The notes under the pieces: model-generated | Told to the model about the DNA's origin: nothing | The model's input: the letters and a program-made list of their open reading frames with translations, nothing else | The model's database searches: none | Shown: piece after piece, positions 11,565 to 23,300 of the stretch | How the letters are laid out: each line of letters opens with the position of its first letter | How positions within the stretch are numbered: position 1 is the first letter of the stretch | Assembly: GCF_003144115.1 (NCBI RefSeq) | Contig: NW_020312002.1 | Span: 779,540-843,539 of the forward strand | Origin: Tilletiopsis washingtonensis | Taxonomy: Eukaryota > Basidiomycota > Exobasidiomycetes > Entylomatales | Length of the DNA stretch: 64,000 nt | Reading direction: 5' to 3' | Program-made: the position numbers and the translations under genes

Positions 11565-11921
11565 GGCTGCGGCGTGTGGGGGTGTGTGATGTGGTGGAGC
11601 GAGAGGAGAAGCTGCGGACGATGAGCTGCGCCCGTGCGGCGGCGGCGCTTGCAGGAGCGTGCGCTGGCGACCGGCGCAGCGTGGCGTTGTAGTGTGCGAC
11701 TACAAATGCGGCTGAAGTCGCGGCCACATCCTGTGTTCGGACGGCACGTGCCGCGTGCATTCCGTATCGAGCCGCGGCGGGCTGCTGCAGGGCACGCGGG
11801 CGCACAGGCAGGCGCGGCTCCACCATCGCACCGGCGCCCGCATTTGTCACGCCGCGCGCATTCGCATCTTCCTGCCGATCCCCCACCGTCACCTCTCCCG
11901 CTCCGCACGTCTCGCACCGCC
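11565..11921. promoter_or_regulatory. Bidirectional promoter, V-ATPase a / COX6
   Basis: 357 nt between divergent ATGs. The COX6 side ends in a pyrimidine-rich leader (about 11875-11920). No recognisable TATA element; I cannot assign specific factor sites. Confidence 0.4.
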
Positions 11922-13232
11922 ATGTCCTTCCTCACCGGCGCCATCCGCACCGCCGCCGCCGGCACCGCCGCCCGCGCCGCGCTCCTCAACGGCTCGCGCC
12001 GCGCTGCGCCCTTCGCCGCAGGTGCGTCGTGCTGCGAAGACGCAGGACCCGTGGAGCGCATGGGAAGGGGACAGCGAGGGCAGCTTCTTTCCGCGCTGCG
12101 CTGCTGTGCTTGCCGATGTGCAGGTCACGTTTGGCGCATCAGGAAGACTGCGCGGGCACAGAGGGCGGTGCATGGTGCATGCCGGCAGGGCGCAGGGCCA
12201 GGCGCACGGCGGCGGTGGATGCGCGGGGCCAGCGGCCCAGCATCTGCTGCAGGCCTCGAATGGGTCTCGAATGAGGGCGCGGCGCTGGCAACGAAGCCGG
12301 ACTATGGCAGACTTGGCGATTGCTCGCTCTGCTGCAGCTGCCGAAGATTGCTCGCCGAACTACTCAAGCTGCAGCTCGCCGCTACTCCCGACAAGTCTGG
12401 CCTTTCTGCGCTGGCGACGGCTTTCAAGGCGTATGCTGCCGTGCTCGCGACATGGAGAGCCGATTGCTAGCATTCCGGTGACGCGCGAGCTTGCGGCGTT
12501 GCTTGAGCGCGCAGACCGGAGCCGGCACCTAGCGGAGCCTTGGCGCAGAGGCCGGGCCCCTCGTCCGTCGATCAACCCATCATCTCTTGCACAACGCGCT
12601 GCTGACACGTCTGCTCGCTCACAGTCCGGGGCTACGCCTCGCACTCTCACGACGACGAGACGTTCGAGTCCTTCACCTCGCGCTACGTCTCCTTCTTCGG
12701 CGCCGTCGAGGACCTTTTCGAGCTGCAGCGCGGCCTGAACAACTGCTTCGCCTACGACCTTGTGCCCGCGCCCGAGGTGGTCGAGGCTGCTCTCCGCGCC
12801 GCCCGCCGCGTCAACGACTACAGCACTGCCGTCCGCGTGTTCGAGGGTCTGCGTGAGAAGGTCGAGAACGAGGGACAGTACAAGCAGTACGTCGAGGCGC
12901 TGGCCGACGTGCGCAAGGAGCTCGGTGAGTGTGTGCTCGGCGTTCCATGCGAGAGGAGGGTCGGAAGCAGCAGGCAAACGGCGAGCAGCATCTCAGTCTG
13001 GCGACCGCAAGACCGGAGTGCTGGACGACGTGCGCTGCCGAATGCCGCTGCATCGCATCGGGTCCTCTGGGCGCTCGCGCCTGTGCGACTCCTTACCTAC
13101 TTGAAGGCCCCTTGCTGACTGTTGGTCCCCTTGCAGGCATCTCGCTGAAGGAGGAGCTGGTGAGTCTCGCGCTGCATCGCCCGCCCGCGTGCTCTGTCTG
13201 ATCGCCGGTCTTCTCTGCAGTACAACGCCTAA
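11922..13232 (+). CDS. COX6: Cytochrome c oxidase subunit 6 (COX5A homolog)
   Basis: Four exons: 11922-12021, 12625-12924, 13137-13159 and 13221-13232, giving 144 residues. It is the nuclear-encoded matrix-side subunit of respiratory complex IV. The first exon encodes an Ala/Arg-rich presequence (MSFLTGAIRTAAAGTAARAA). The mature part SHSHDDETFESFTSRYVSFF, followed by ELQRGLNNCFAYDLVPAP and ALRAARRVNDYSTAVRVFEGL, matches Cox6/COX5A throughout. The protein ends KEELYNA on a 12-nt last exon. Intron 1 is 603 nt, roughly ten times the usual size here, and separates the targeting sequence from the mature protein. Phases across all introns agree. Confidence 0.93.
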
Positions 13233-13925
13233 AGCAGTGGCTAGACCTGGTGGAGGGAGAGGGAGAAGGCGACAAAGCCGGGCGCGCAAAACGACACTCT
13301 TGCCCTGTCGAGCGAGTCGGCTGCGAAGCGCCCGCAAAGCGAATTGCAATGTTCTCCTCTCGTACAGTCTGCGCAGCGTGCAGGGCGGGGCGGTGCGAGC
13401 AGCTGCGCCGCTGAATCGTGCTGCGCAAGAAGGAGCGGGCGAGTGCGCCGTTGAAGCTTGCGGCGCTGCTTGTCTGGAATTCGTCCGTAAGCGTGCTGCC
13501 CGGCGTCTTGAGAAGTACGGAATGCTGCGCCAGCACCGGCTTGTAGGGGCCACGGCGGCGGCAAGGTGGATCCGTCCGGCGTGTTGGGCGCAGACGCCGA
13601 GCTCGGCGGCGGCGAGTCTCCGGCGGGCGTGCCGGGCTACGGGGCAACGGCAAGCCTACAGGACTTCGTGCAACTGCCATCCAGCAAGAGCCGAGCCTCA
13701 AAGTTGCTTGCTGGCACAGCAGTAATCACACGCACCCACAGCGGCTTGCTGATGTGCTTGCCGAGCTTGCAGGGAGCGCTTGCGTGGAAAGCGCACAGAA
13801 AGTCAGCGCGAGCGAGAGGATTACAATGCGCACGGGCGGGCCTAGTGTACAGCAGGGAGAGAGCGTAACGGAGGAGAGGGCGAGCGAGGACAACAGAAGC
13901 GCAGCACGCGGATCAGAGTGCGGAG
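13233..13925. other. Intergenic, convergent 3' flanks of COX6 and DAD2
   Basis: 693 nt between two stop codons on opposite strands. Longer than other convergent gaps in this window (62-343 nt). Several open frames exist, but none shows conserved sequence, splice phase or bias I would trust. Confidence 0.5.
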
Positions 13926-15045
13926 CTACTGCTCCTCGGGCCGTGCCTGCGCGCCCTCGACCGGAATGCGCACGAGCGTCTCCGGCACCGTGCGTCTGCT
14001 CTCCGCCTCTTGCTCCTCCAGCTCGTTCGCGGGCGGCGGAACACCCTCGGGCAAAGGTGCGACGGTGCTCGATGCTACGGCGCACAGAGCAAGGGGTCAG
14101 ATGGTGTGCTGACGTGTGGAGCGCGACAGGGACGTACCGCGAGCTAGTTGAATCGCGCGGAAGACGCCTTGCCAGGAGGAGAGGACAGCGGCGACGGCTG
14201 AAGATGGCGGATGGTCAGTGGCGAGTCTTGTCTTGCAGAAGCTGAAGCGACGAAAGGCGAGGCCGACGGCGCCGCTGGAGCCTTCCTGCCTCTCAACAGC
14301 GCCAAGCGTGACGCCTCAAGCTGTGACACCGAGCGCTCCGCGTCCTCTTGACGTGACGACAGCGCCCTGTGCTCGCAAGCCTGGCGGCGACAGCTGGATG
14401 CGCCGCCGCGCTGCGGCTCTCGAGCCGCCTGAGAGGCACGTGGTGCCGCACTGTCGAGCGATCTGGCCTCGAGAGACTGCAGCTGGATCGCCTGCTATCC
14501 TCAGAGAGCTGCTCGCGCGCACTCTGCCCTCTATGCCGCTGTTGCCAGGATCCAGCCGCGCCCACACTGTCGCTGCGGGCACGGCAGCACCGCTTTCCGC
14601 TGCTCGTCTCTGCTGGCAACGCAAGCTCTCTTCCTGTCCAGACACGGCAGCTGCGCGCACAGGGCCTCTCGCGATGTGCTTTGGCGCGGCACGTCGCCGG
14701 CCTGCTGGCGGCGCGTCCACGTCCTCATCGCCCTCTCTCGCCTCGTCCATTTCTCTCGCCTATGTCGCATGCCTGTATCTCGCCTCGCGGAGCTACACGC
14801 AAACACTCACCGTCGCCTCCGCCAACAAGCTGATCAATGCCATCGCCCAGCGCCTCGACGTCCCTCGCCAGCCGCGCGCTTTGCTCTCGCAGCTGCCTCA
14901 GTCCCTCCAGCTCCGCCTGCTTGGCGGCCAGACGCGCCGCTGCGCCCGTCGGCGGTGGCGCACCGCCGCTGGAGCCGAGCGGCTGCGGAGGCGCGGGCGC
15001 GTAGAGAGAGCCGCGTGCGGAGTGGAGCGTCGAGGGCCGTGACAT
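13926..15045 (-). CDS. DAD2: DASH complex subunit DAD2
   Basis: Three exons: 14811-15045, 14138-14197 and 13926-14074, giving 147 residues. DAD2 is part of the ten-protein DASH/Dam1 ring that couples kinetochores to microtubule plus ends, a complex restricted to fungi. The N-terminus MSRPSTLHSARGSLYAP, the helical stretch AAKQAELEGLRQLREQSARL and the segment DAVAAVLSSWQGVFRAIQLA match the family. The tail has the LVRIPVE element usual for DAD2 near the C-terminus. Intron 1 (14198-14810) is 613 nt, unusually long here, and the matching helix resumes exactly across it (GGGD then AVAAVL), so I am confident nothing coding lies inside it. The small 60-nt second exon is phase-consistent at both sides. 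Confidence 0.88.
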
Positions 15046-15746
15046 GGTGGGGTGTGGTGGTGAGAAGCGACGAGGCGGCATGAGAGACGCGCACGGCTTC
15101 CAGTTCGACGCGTGAAGGTGGCGCGGCGTGTTGATGTGCGCGGTGAGCGTGGGAGCAGCGCAAGGAAGCAGCGTGCTCGCCGCTCGCCGCTCGCTCCTCC
15201 CATCGCTCGCTTCTCTCCCACATCCTCACTCTCTACATCTCGTGACGAATAGCGTGATCATTTCGCTCACACTACGTATGGCGCACGCAGCGAGCCGCGA
15301 TACACGCCCTCCTCTAAGGGGAAACAAGGGAGAACATCACGCAGTGGGTGTGAGAGGAGCTGCCGGTCGGCCCACAGCGGAGCGAAGGAGGACAGCATTC
15401 TCGGACCTCTTGCCGTGCCGGAGAGCCGGGCCCGGAAAGGGTGTACGAGGAAGCAGCGGGTCGGAGAAGAAAAGGTGTCGCAGCCAGGTGCGGCAAGATA
15501 TTTGAGGAGGAAGAGCAAGACCGGGATGGGGCCGCGTCCGCAGAGGCAGATGGAGCGCGCGCCCGAGGAGCTGAGGGGCCGGCCGGCGCCGCCGAGAGCG
15601 GCGAAATGAGACCGGCGAGAGTCGTGAAAGTGCGTGAGTTGATGTGTGTGGATGTGCGGAAGAGAAGACGTGGAGGAGGTCGTGATGCTCGATCGGGTTG
15701 CCTAGCGGATGTAGGCGGCCTAAGAATGGAGGATGGCGAGTGCGGC
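15046..15746. other. Intergenic, DAD2 promoter and zinc-finger gene 3' flank
   Basis: 701 nt upstream of DAD2 (minus strand) and downstream of the zinc-finger gene. The first 200 nt next to DAD2 are pyrimidine-rich on the minus strand in places. I see no supported gene, repeat or RNA. Confidence 0.45.
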
Positions 15747-18700
15747 TCACGCCTCGCTTGTGGCGGTGGCGCCAGCCTGCAGCAGACTGAGGTCGACAGT
15801 CTGGCCGCCGGCGTAGATGCGCTGGCCGAGCGAAGCGCCAGAGCCACCGGGCGTCGCAGCGCGCGTCGTTGCCTCGTCAGGACGGCGCGGCAGCTCGTGC
15901 ACTACACCGCCGGGCTGAGTGCGCAGCAGCGGCGCAGAGTCGTGCTTGATCTCTGGGCCGCTGGTCGTGGGCGGCGAGCCGATGGCGCCGACGTTGCGCG
16001 AGCGCCAGCTGGGGTCGGGCACGAAGGGCGAGCTGCGCTGCGAGCCGTCGACGAGCGCCTGTTCGCGAGGCTGGGACTTGGGACGCGCGGAGCCGCCCCA
16101 AGGGCTGCGACCGGTGCCGATGGGCTGCGGCGCAAATGGACTGGCCGTGACGTTGAAGCGCGACTGCGCCTCGTCGCTCGCAGAGTCGCGGCGGCTGGCT
16201 GCGGCCGGTTGAGCAGACGCCGAGCCCGACGAGGCAAGCGCAGCACCGGCAGCGGCCAGCTTGAGCTCGCGCAGCTTCTCCTCGAGCGTCGCGACCATGG
16301 TCGAGTGCGCCGAGTTGCTCGTGGTCGGCACAGCTGTCTGCTGCGGCGGATGCGGCGGCGGAAGGCCGAGGCCGGTCAGGCCGAGCGAAGAGGTGTTGCC
16401 AACAGCGGTGCGCGAGCGAGTGCCGCTCTCGTGCGCCGACTGTCCGGCCGTTGCTCCGCCGCTGCTGCCGCCGGTGGTCGCGCCGCCACGACGAGGCGTC
16501 TCAAGAGATGCCAGCGCATCAGCGCTGGGCTCGATGCCGGCTGCCAGCTGGGCGGCGACAAGAGCGCCGCTGGCGAGCGACGCAGAGACCTCGTTGCCTT
16601 CGGCGAACGGAAAGCAGCGCATGCAGACACGGCGGCGGCGCCAGTTGACGAAGGAGCACGTCGAGCAGACCCAGTCGCCCGGCTGCACGCACATGGGACC
16701 GAGATTACCCGTGTTGACGATGGGCGGCTGCGTCGAAGGGCGGCTCGACGACGTGCTCGTGCCGTGCGGATTGACGCCGGGTCCGATGCGCACGCCCATG
16801 CTGGCCAGCTGCGCGGCCGAGGCGAGTGGCGCAATGGCGGCCGGATCCCAGGCGGGCGGCGTGTGGCTGGCGCCGGTGGGCGTCGGCAGGCGAGCGAAGT
16901 TCTCGCGCATGCCGGCCGCCGGGCCCTGGTACGCGCTGGAGAGCATGCCGCTCGCAGCACTCGACGGCGGCGGCTGCGCGCTGCCCGGATTGAGCATCAG
17001 AGGCATCGAGCCGGCGCCGAAGCTGCCGCGCGCACTGCCGCTGTCCGACGACGAGGGCACGTCGTGCGACACCAGATCGGCGACGCGGCGACTACGCCAG
17101 CTGCCGGCGCGGTCGGCTAGACGGCTGTGCGACTGCTCGCGTGCGGCCTGCTCTTGCGCGAGCTGCTGATGAAGCTGCTGCTGCTGGTGCTGCACGTACT
17201 GCTGGTGCAGCTGCTGAGGCGTAGGCTCCGGATGATGCGCGTGCATCGACGCGAGATGCTGCTGGTGCGGCGGCGGCGGCTGGTGCTGCTGCTGCTGTTG
17301 CTGCTGCTGGATGTGGTGGGCAATCTGCTGCAGAACGTTGGCCTGAGGCGGTGCCATGGTCGGCGTCGGCGCCTGCCACTGCTGCGGCGTCTGCACCGAA
17401 GTGCTGTTGAGGAAGTCGAAGGCCAGCCGGCCGCGCTGCGCGCCGTGCACCGACATCGGCTGCTCGTAGCTGGCGAAGCGGCCGGACTCATGGTAGCTGG
17501 GCATCTGCTGCTGGCTCGCGTGCATGCTGGGTGGCGAAGCGAGGCGCGCTGCAGTGGCCGTCGGCGGGCCAGAGCTAGGCTTGGCGGATCCGCAGCCGAA
17601 GCAGTGAGTGTTGCGCTGCGCGGTGGTCAGTGCGGACGACGGCACGAGCGGAGCAGAGATGCTCACCGAAAAGTTGTGGAACGCTGGAGGAGGAACACCT
17701 GATCAGCCGCAGGTCTGACGGCGAAGCGTCTTACGCAGCACTCACAGCACGAAGCAGAGATGCACATCCAGTCTGCAATGTTCGTTGTGGTGTCAGCGCA
17801 GAGCTGCTGTCGATCAGCGTGACCACTCACCGCCCGTGCGGAACTCTGCGCCTGAAGCGCCTTGCAGGCCGGCGAGATTGACGCCGCCGAGATCAGCGCT
17901 GCCGGGATACTGCAGCGGCGAGGGCTCCTGCGCGGCCGTCGGGTAGTTGCTGGGGTACGCGGACGCCATGCGCAGCAGCGGCTTGGCCTCGCTGCGGTAC
18001 GTCGTCGGGTACTGCATGCCGACGTCGCTCTCGACGGGGAAGAACGACTGCGCGGGAGTGCTTGCGATGCGCAGCGACTGCGTCGGCGAGGGGAGGTCGG
18101 TTGTCTCGCTGCGCGTAAGAGACGCGCTCTCGGTGCGCTTGTGCGAGCCGACACCATCGGCCTTGGAGGGCTGGCTGGTAGTGCCCTTGGCGCCGCCATG
18201 TTCCGACGAAAGAAGATCGGTACCGTCGATGACGGCAGCGCTGCGGCGTCGGCCTGTCGCGTCGTCTGCCTTAGAGCCGGACTCGCCTTCGAGGAGAGCG
18301 CCGAGGCTACGAGCACGGGACAGCGCGCCGCCGGCGGCATCGCTGGCTTTGGCCGTCGCCGACGAGCTCAGCGCGAGACTGCCCACTTCGGCGCCACCGG
18401 CCGCCTTTGACATCGTCGGCGAGGTCTGGGAGCGATGGGTCAGCGAGGCGCGAAGCGGCACGGCACAAGCAACTCGGGCGCACCTTGGAGACGACCGACA
18501 TCGCTGGGAAATACACGTCGGGAGAGGAAGCTTGTCCGGTCCGAGGTTGGTGCTCCTGCTGCCCGCTCCGTCCGTCCTGGAGTGCGTGCCGGGCGTCCGT
18601 GTCCTTGTCTTTGGAGTCTTGAGCCTGCCAGTGCACTGCGCGCGGCTTGCCGCGGCCGAGATCCTTGCGTGCCTTTGGCGCCACGTGCTGCGCGCTCACG

Positions 18701-20314
18701 AGCTCTGGAAACGGGCTGACTGCGGGACTGCGAGGCGAGTCGAGCTGCTTGACACGCTCGCCGACGTCGCCTTCCTCGATGAGCGTCGCGCTCTTGGTCG
18801 CCGTGCGTGCTGATGGTGGTTGTAGAGATCCGGGGCAGATGAGTGTCCGCGCGAGATAATTAGGGCAGGGGAGAGGGATGCCGGAGGATTGGAGAAAGGG
18901 AGACCCGCGAGCGGGAGGGGTAAGGGAGGGAGGAGAGAGCAGAAGGGTCAGCGAGCAGGCATGATGTGGCGGAGCAAAGGAGCGGCTGCGAGAGACGTCG
19001 GCAGAGGGCGTTTCGCTCTCCCGCCAGCACGCGACCGAGAGCTTCCGGACCCGCAGAGGACACTCGGTGCGTGCCCGTCGCATCGAAAACAGAGCACTGC
19101 CGAGCTTGCCCGCTGGCCAGCCGCAGATGCTACAGATTGGTCGAGTCCCGCAAGCGCACATACGGCAGCGGGCCGCCGCCTCTTGCCGCCGCCACTGATC
19201 AGCGGCGGGACACAGCGGCCGTGCTGCTCTCCGTCTTTGACTCTCCGTGCGACTCATCAAGGTCGCCCGGTGCCTGATCATGAGATCGTTCCTGGTGCCA
19301 GGACAGCGTGAAGAGACCGAGCTCCAGGCGCAGCAGCAGAGCGGGCAGCGGCGACGATCTTCAGGAGGCGCGCCTCTTGCCGCCCTCTTCAGGAGCCCTC
19401 TATTCTCGGAAGCGCAAGCCGCCCCGCCGCTTGCTGCTCGCCTGCTGCAGAACACCGCACGGCATCGGCGGCCACTTCTCGGCGGCGGCGCACGAGCTCA
19501 TGGCGGCGGCTCTCCTAGAGCGGCTCTGCCCGCCGCCGCAGTCGATCATGCTGAGCAAGCCTTGCCTCCAGCACGGCTCGAATGCGGTCTCCAAAAACTG
19601 GCTGCGGGGCACCGTGGTGTAGACGCAGAAGCAGGAGCGCAGGAAAGCACATGTCACGCGCAAGCGTCGTGCGAAACGCTCTCGCCGCACGGTCCTCGCC
19701 CTGGCCCAGACGCGCATCACATCACGGTGATGTCTACGAGATCGAACTCATCAAGCCCCTGACACTTCGCGTGCCGCCGGCGCTCCTCCTCCCCAAGCGT
19801 TCAAAGGCGCATGTAGCCGCAGCGACGATGCCAACTCACCTCGGCTAGCACGTCTCGGCTCCTCGGCTGGTCCGAAGAACGACGGGTCGTAGAAGCCATA
19901 CCATTCCTCGTTGGCCGACGCTGCGATCGTAGGGGCGTAGACAGCGCTGAGGCGCAGCGCGAACTCCTCGTTGGGATTGGCAGGCGGCGCCAGTGCGCTC
20001 TGCGGCGGACTGTGCAGCGGCGGTGAGACGCCTACGAGCGGCTCGGCGATGGGCGGCGGCGGCTCCTGCGTCGGCGGCGGCGAGACACGGCGGTAGAGGC
20101 CCGAGCGTGCGCGAAGACGGCCGACAGCGGCACTGGCGAACTGCTCGACGTCAAACTCGACGGGCGGAGCAGAGGGCGTCGCGGAGACGGTGCGTTGACG
20201 AGACGGTCCAGCACCGCTGCCGCTGTTGCGCGTCGACTCGAACGCCGAGGCCGCGCTGCTGCCGGAGCGCGAGCGCGAGCGCAACGCGTCCCAGCGCGAC
20301 GGCGACGGCTCCAT
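15747..20314 (-). CDS. Protein with two RanBP2-type zinc fingers (NRP1-like), 5' end uncertain
   Basis: Proposed exons 19840-20314, 18484-18809, 17831-18425, 17746-17772, 17667-17683 and 15747-17615 give 1102 residues. The last four are well supported. Two RanBP2 fingers are visible: DWMCISASCSFHNFSRN followed by THCFGCG, assembled from three small exon pieces, and GDWVCSTCSFVNWRRRRVCMRC. Such fingers bind single-stranded RNA. The long last exon is rich in Gln, His, Ser and Pro, with an eight-Gln run around 17290-17310, and is probably disordered. Two fingers in a low-complexity protein resemble fungal Nrp1/ARP-type RNA-binding proteins, but the RRM expected in that family is not seen. The 5' part rests on splice phase only: exon 1 ends with one base and exon 2 needs one, across a 1030-nt intron. 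An alternative is two genes, with this one starting at ATG 18413 (831 residues). Confidence 0.6.
17161..17312 (-). repeat. CAG/CAC-rich low-complexity tract coding Gln/His
   Basis: A trinucleotide-rich stretch inside the last exon of the zinc-finger gene. It codes for alternating Gln, His and Pro runs, including QQQQQQQQ near 17290-17310. Likely a disordered segment and length-variable between strains. Confidence 0.7.
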
Positions 20315-23300
20315 GCTTGTGAGAGAGGTGACGTGCGAAGAAGAGAGATGCGAGAGAGAGTCCGAGGAGAATGAGGTGGGAATGCGAGAGAGACTATGGG
20401 CGTGTGCTGACGCGGAAGATGCAGGTGGAGAGGTATGCCTTGAAACTGCTTGAGGAATGAGGATGGATGAGGTGGCGACGAGGTGTTGAAATGCCGAGAG
20501 AAGTCGATGAGTCCGAGACTTGTGGTGCTTGAATGCGAGGTGCCGATGCTACGATGCCGCTCCCCTCCTGTCCCCGATCCTAGAGCTGTGCGATGAAAGA
20601 CAAAGAGAGCCCACTGCTACGTTGTCAAGCCTCGCGACGGACGCGCTGGGCTGGCGCCGTAGCAGCGCTCTGCTGGCCCGTGGGCGCAGAGAGCTGCGCG
20701 AGGCGCGGCAGACCGGCGAGCTCGAGGACGAAAGGGCAGGCGAGCGGCTGCCGAACTGGTGGATGCAGGCGCCTCGAGACGCGCTGCGAGGGAAGTGAAA
20801 GGAGAAGCCGAGTGCTGAAAGAGCAGCGCGAGAGCCGTGGAGCTGGCTGTGAAGCCTTGGCGAGGGAGATGGTATGCGTGCGAGTGCGAGTGCGGGTCGG
20901 ATGAGGAAGGGCGGGGTGGGAGGGAAGGGGTCCAGGTGGACAGGTGGGGACGGGATGAGGGGTGGTGGAGGTGGTGAGGCAAGGTGGGCACGGACGTGCG
21001 ACGAGAGAAGAGGAGCGACAGCGACAGCTGACATCTGCGCCACCTGCGTTGCGCGGCTGCGATCAGGCTGCGGCATCTGAAGCGGTGCGCGAGAGACGCG
21101 CCGTGGCGTGAGCACGCGCCGGCGGCGGCGGTTTCAGCACGGCCGCGCCTCGGGAGCGCTGGCGGCGCAGCGGCATAGCGCATGCGGCCGCAACTCGCTC
21201 TCGAGTTGGGGTGCCTGCAGCTGCGCCTGCTTCTGGCCCGAGATGCTGTCCCCGTGCCCTCGTGCCCGCTCCGAGAAGCGCTTTTCTGGGCCGCCCGTTG
21301 CTGCACCGCGTGCACCTCCGCGCGGCGAGTTGGGAGCCCGCCGCGGCGGCGTGCCTGGCCGAGGCTTGCTCCGCCGCCGTGCGCCGCATGAAGAGCATCC
21401 TCTCCTCGTGCTCATGCGAGAATGCCGCTCCGAGGCGCCATTCGTATTGCGCACGGACGTGCGCCCCCGAACGTCCCAACGGAGCACGCTGCAGCGTGAG
21501 CAGGGTGACAAAGCTTGGGCCGAGTGAGATGGCAGCATCGAGGTGCGGCCGAGGCAGCATCCATGCAGCGCGAGCTGCTGCTGGATCAATAGCACCCCAG
21601 CAGACATCGCCGAGCTGCGTGCTGTCACAGCCGGATGAAATATGCCCAAATGAAGGAGCGCTCGGACGTCCGCACGGCAGATCTTCCGGCCTGGGCACTC
21701 GAGCAGCAGACTTCGAGACCCTCCCGCCCGCTCAGACCACGCGGCACTCTCGCGGCGTGCGTGCGAGGCCACGGCGCTGCCGGCGGCGCGGGCCTCGTGC
21801 GTGTGTCGCCGCCTTGCGCTTGCTCGGCGGCCTCGGCCCGAACGTCCTCTGCGCCTCTGCTCCACTGCCTGCCGTGCGGTACGGTCCGCTGCGCTGCTGT
21901 CGTGCTGTGCAGCATGCTACTCCTTGCTCGCCGAGCTCCAGCTCCGACGAGGTATCAGATGCCCGTGCCCGATCAGGCGCGTCTTTCTGGGTCGAGGGTG
22001 CTCCTCTCAAGCCGTCGGATGCGCGACGCGTTGACATGACGACGGCGCAGCGGCGGCGGCAAAGCTCTGCGCTCCTCCACGTCGCTGCTCGACGAGCCCT
22101 GAGCGAGGATGAAAATGACGCAGGTGCCGTCATGCTGCGCTGAACCCTCAGTAGTAGCCGCTGACAGTGACTGCAGAGAGCAGCCAGAGCAGCAGCAGCT
22201 CAGAGGTGCGCACGGTGCAGCATACCGCATCCCGGCGCTCGGGCCAAGTCTCCATCTCGCGAGCGTGCGGGACCCAGAACAGCGGAACGACAGCGGCCGA
22301 GCCTAGCCGAGCCTGCGACTAGCTACCCGCCTGCCGCACGGCGCCGCGCTTCATCTCGGCAGCAGCAGGTGCAGGCCCTCTACGCTGCTGCCGCTGCCGC
22401 CTGCGTCTTGCGCGCCTGCGCCACGTTGCGCCCTCGGGTCCTTTGCGCTTTCTCAGGCTAGGCGCGGCCAAGCGCTCGGCATGAATCATGCGCCGTGCGG
22501 GAGGCGTAGGCGTGAGGCGGGAGCGGCGGCGGGCTCAACAGCCGCCGCACCTCGCGCGCAGACGCAGTGGCGCAGCCGCCGGTCCGGGCAAGAGGCCGCA
22601 GCCCGATGGCTGATGCGGCGCAAGTGCCTCATCGTCGGCAGGAGCGCTGCTTTGGGGCGGGGAGGCGATTGTGCAGCCACCGCAGGCCGGCGCCTGCAGC
22701 TGCTGCAGCCGCTCAGGCTGCAAACCGCCGCAGCCGGGTGCTCTCATGCGTACGGCAGCAAAGCGGGGCCTCCCGAGCGCTGCCACAGTGCACACTGCTC
22801 GACGGCAGCGCGGCATCAGCGCCCAAGCTCGTCCTTGCCCACGCCGAGCAAAGCAAGAGCGGGGTCTAGGGCGGAATGTAGAGGGTCATGCGTGCATTCG
22901 AGCGTGCGTTTGAGCACCCTCGAGTGAGCGTGGGCGCTGATAGGCTGATGGGCTGCCCTACCGAGCCGACACAGCGGTGCTGAGGCGAGTGACGGTGCCG
23001 CACACGCCATGCGGTGCCGCACAGCCTGCAGCGCAGCACCGAGGCGTGCACGTCGCCGCTGTCGCCTTGCTCAGCTCCAAACGGACGAGTCCCGGACGAT
23101 GCGAGCGGCTCGAGCTTGATCTCGCCATGTGCCGCGCCACCGATGCCGGCTTGCTTCTTGCAGGGCCAGACTCTGCGCTAGGCCGGTGTGCAGGGTGATG
23201 CGCTGCGCCCTGGCTGGCGACTCGGCTTCAGGCGACAGAGCCTGGGCCGCCTCTGCAATATGAAAGGGGCGCTGCCGAAGTGGCCATGCTGCATTTGCAC

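Noticed and set aside
15441-17120. Open frame of 559 codons on the plus strand opposite the zinc-finger gene
   Set aside because: Arg/Gly/Ala-rich shadow; the opposite strand carries a clear RanBP2 finger.
21211-22143. 310-codon plus-strand frame in the gene-poor stretch
   Set aside because: Composition (Cys, Arg, Ser and Ala scattered) is that of random GC-rich DNA, with no domain, no leader and no splice-linked partner exons.
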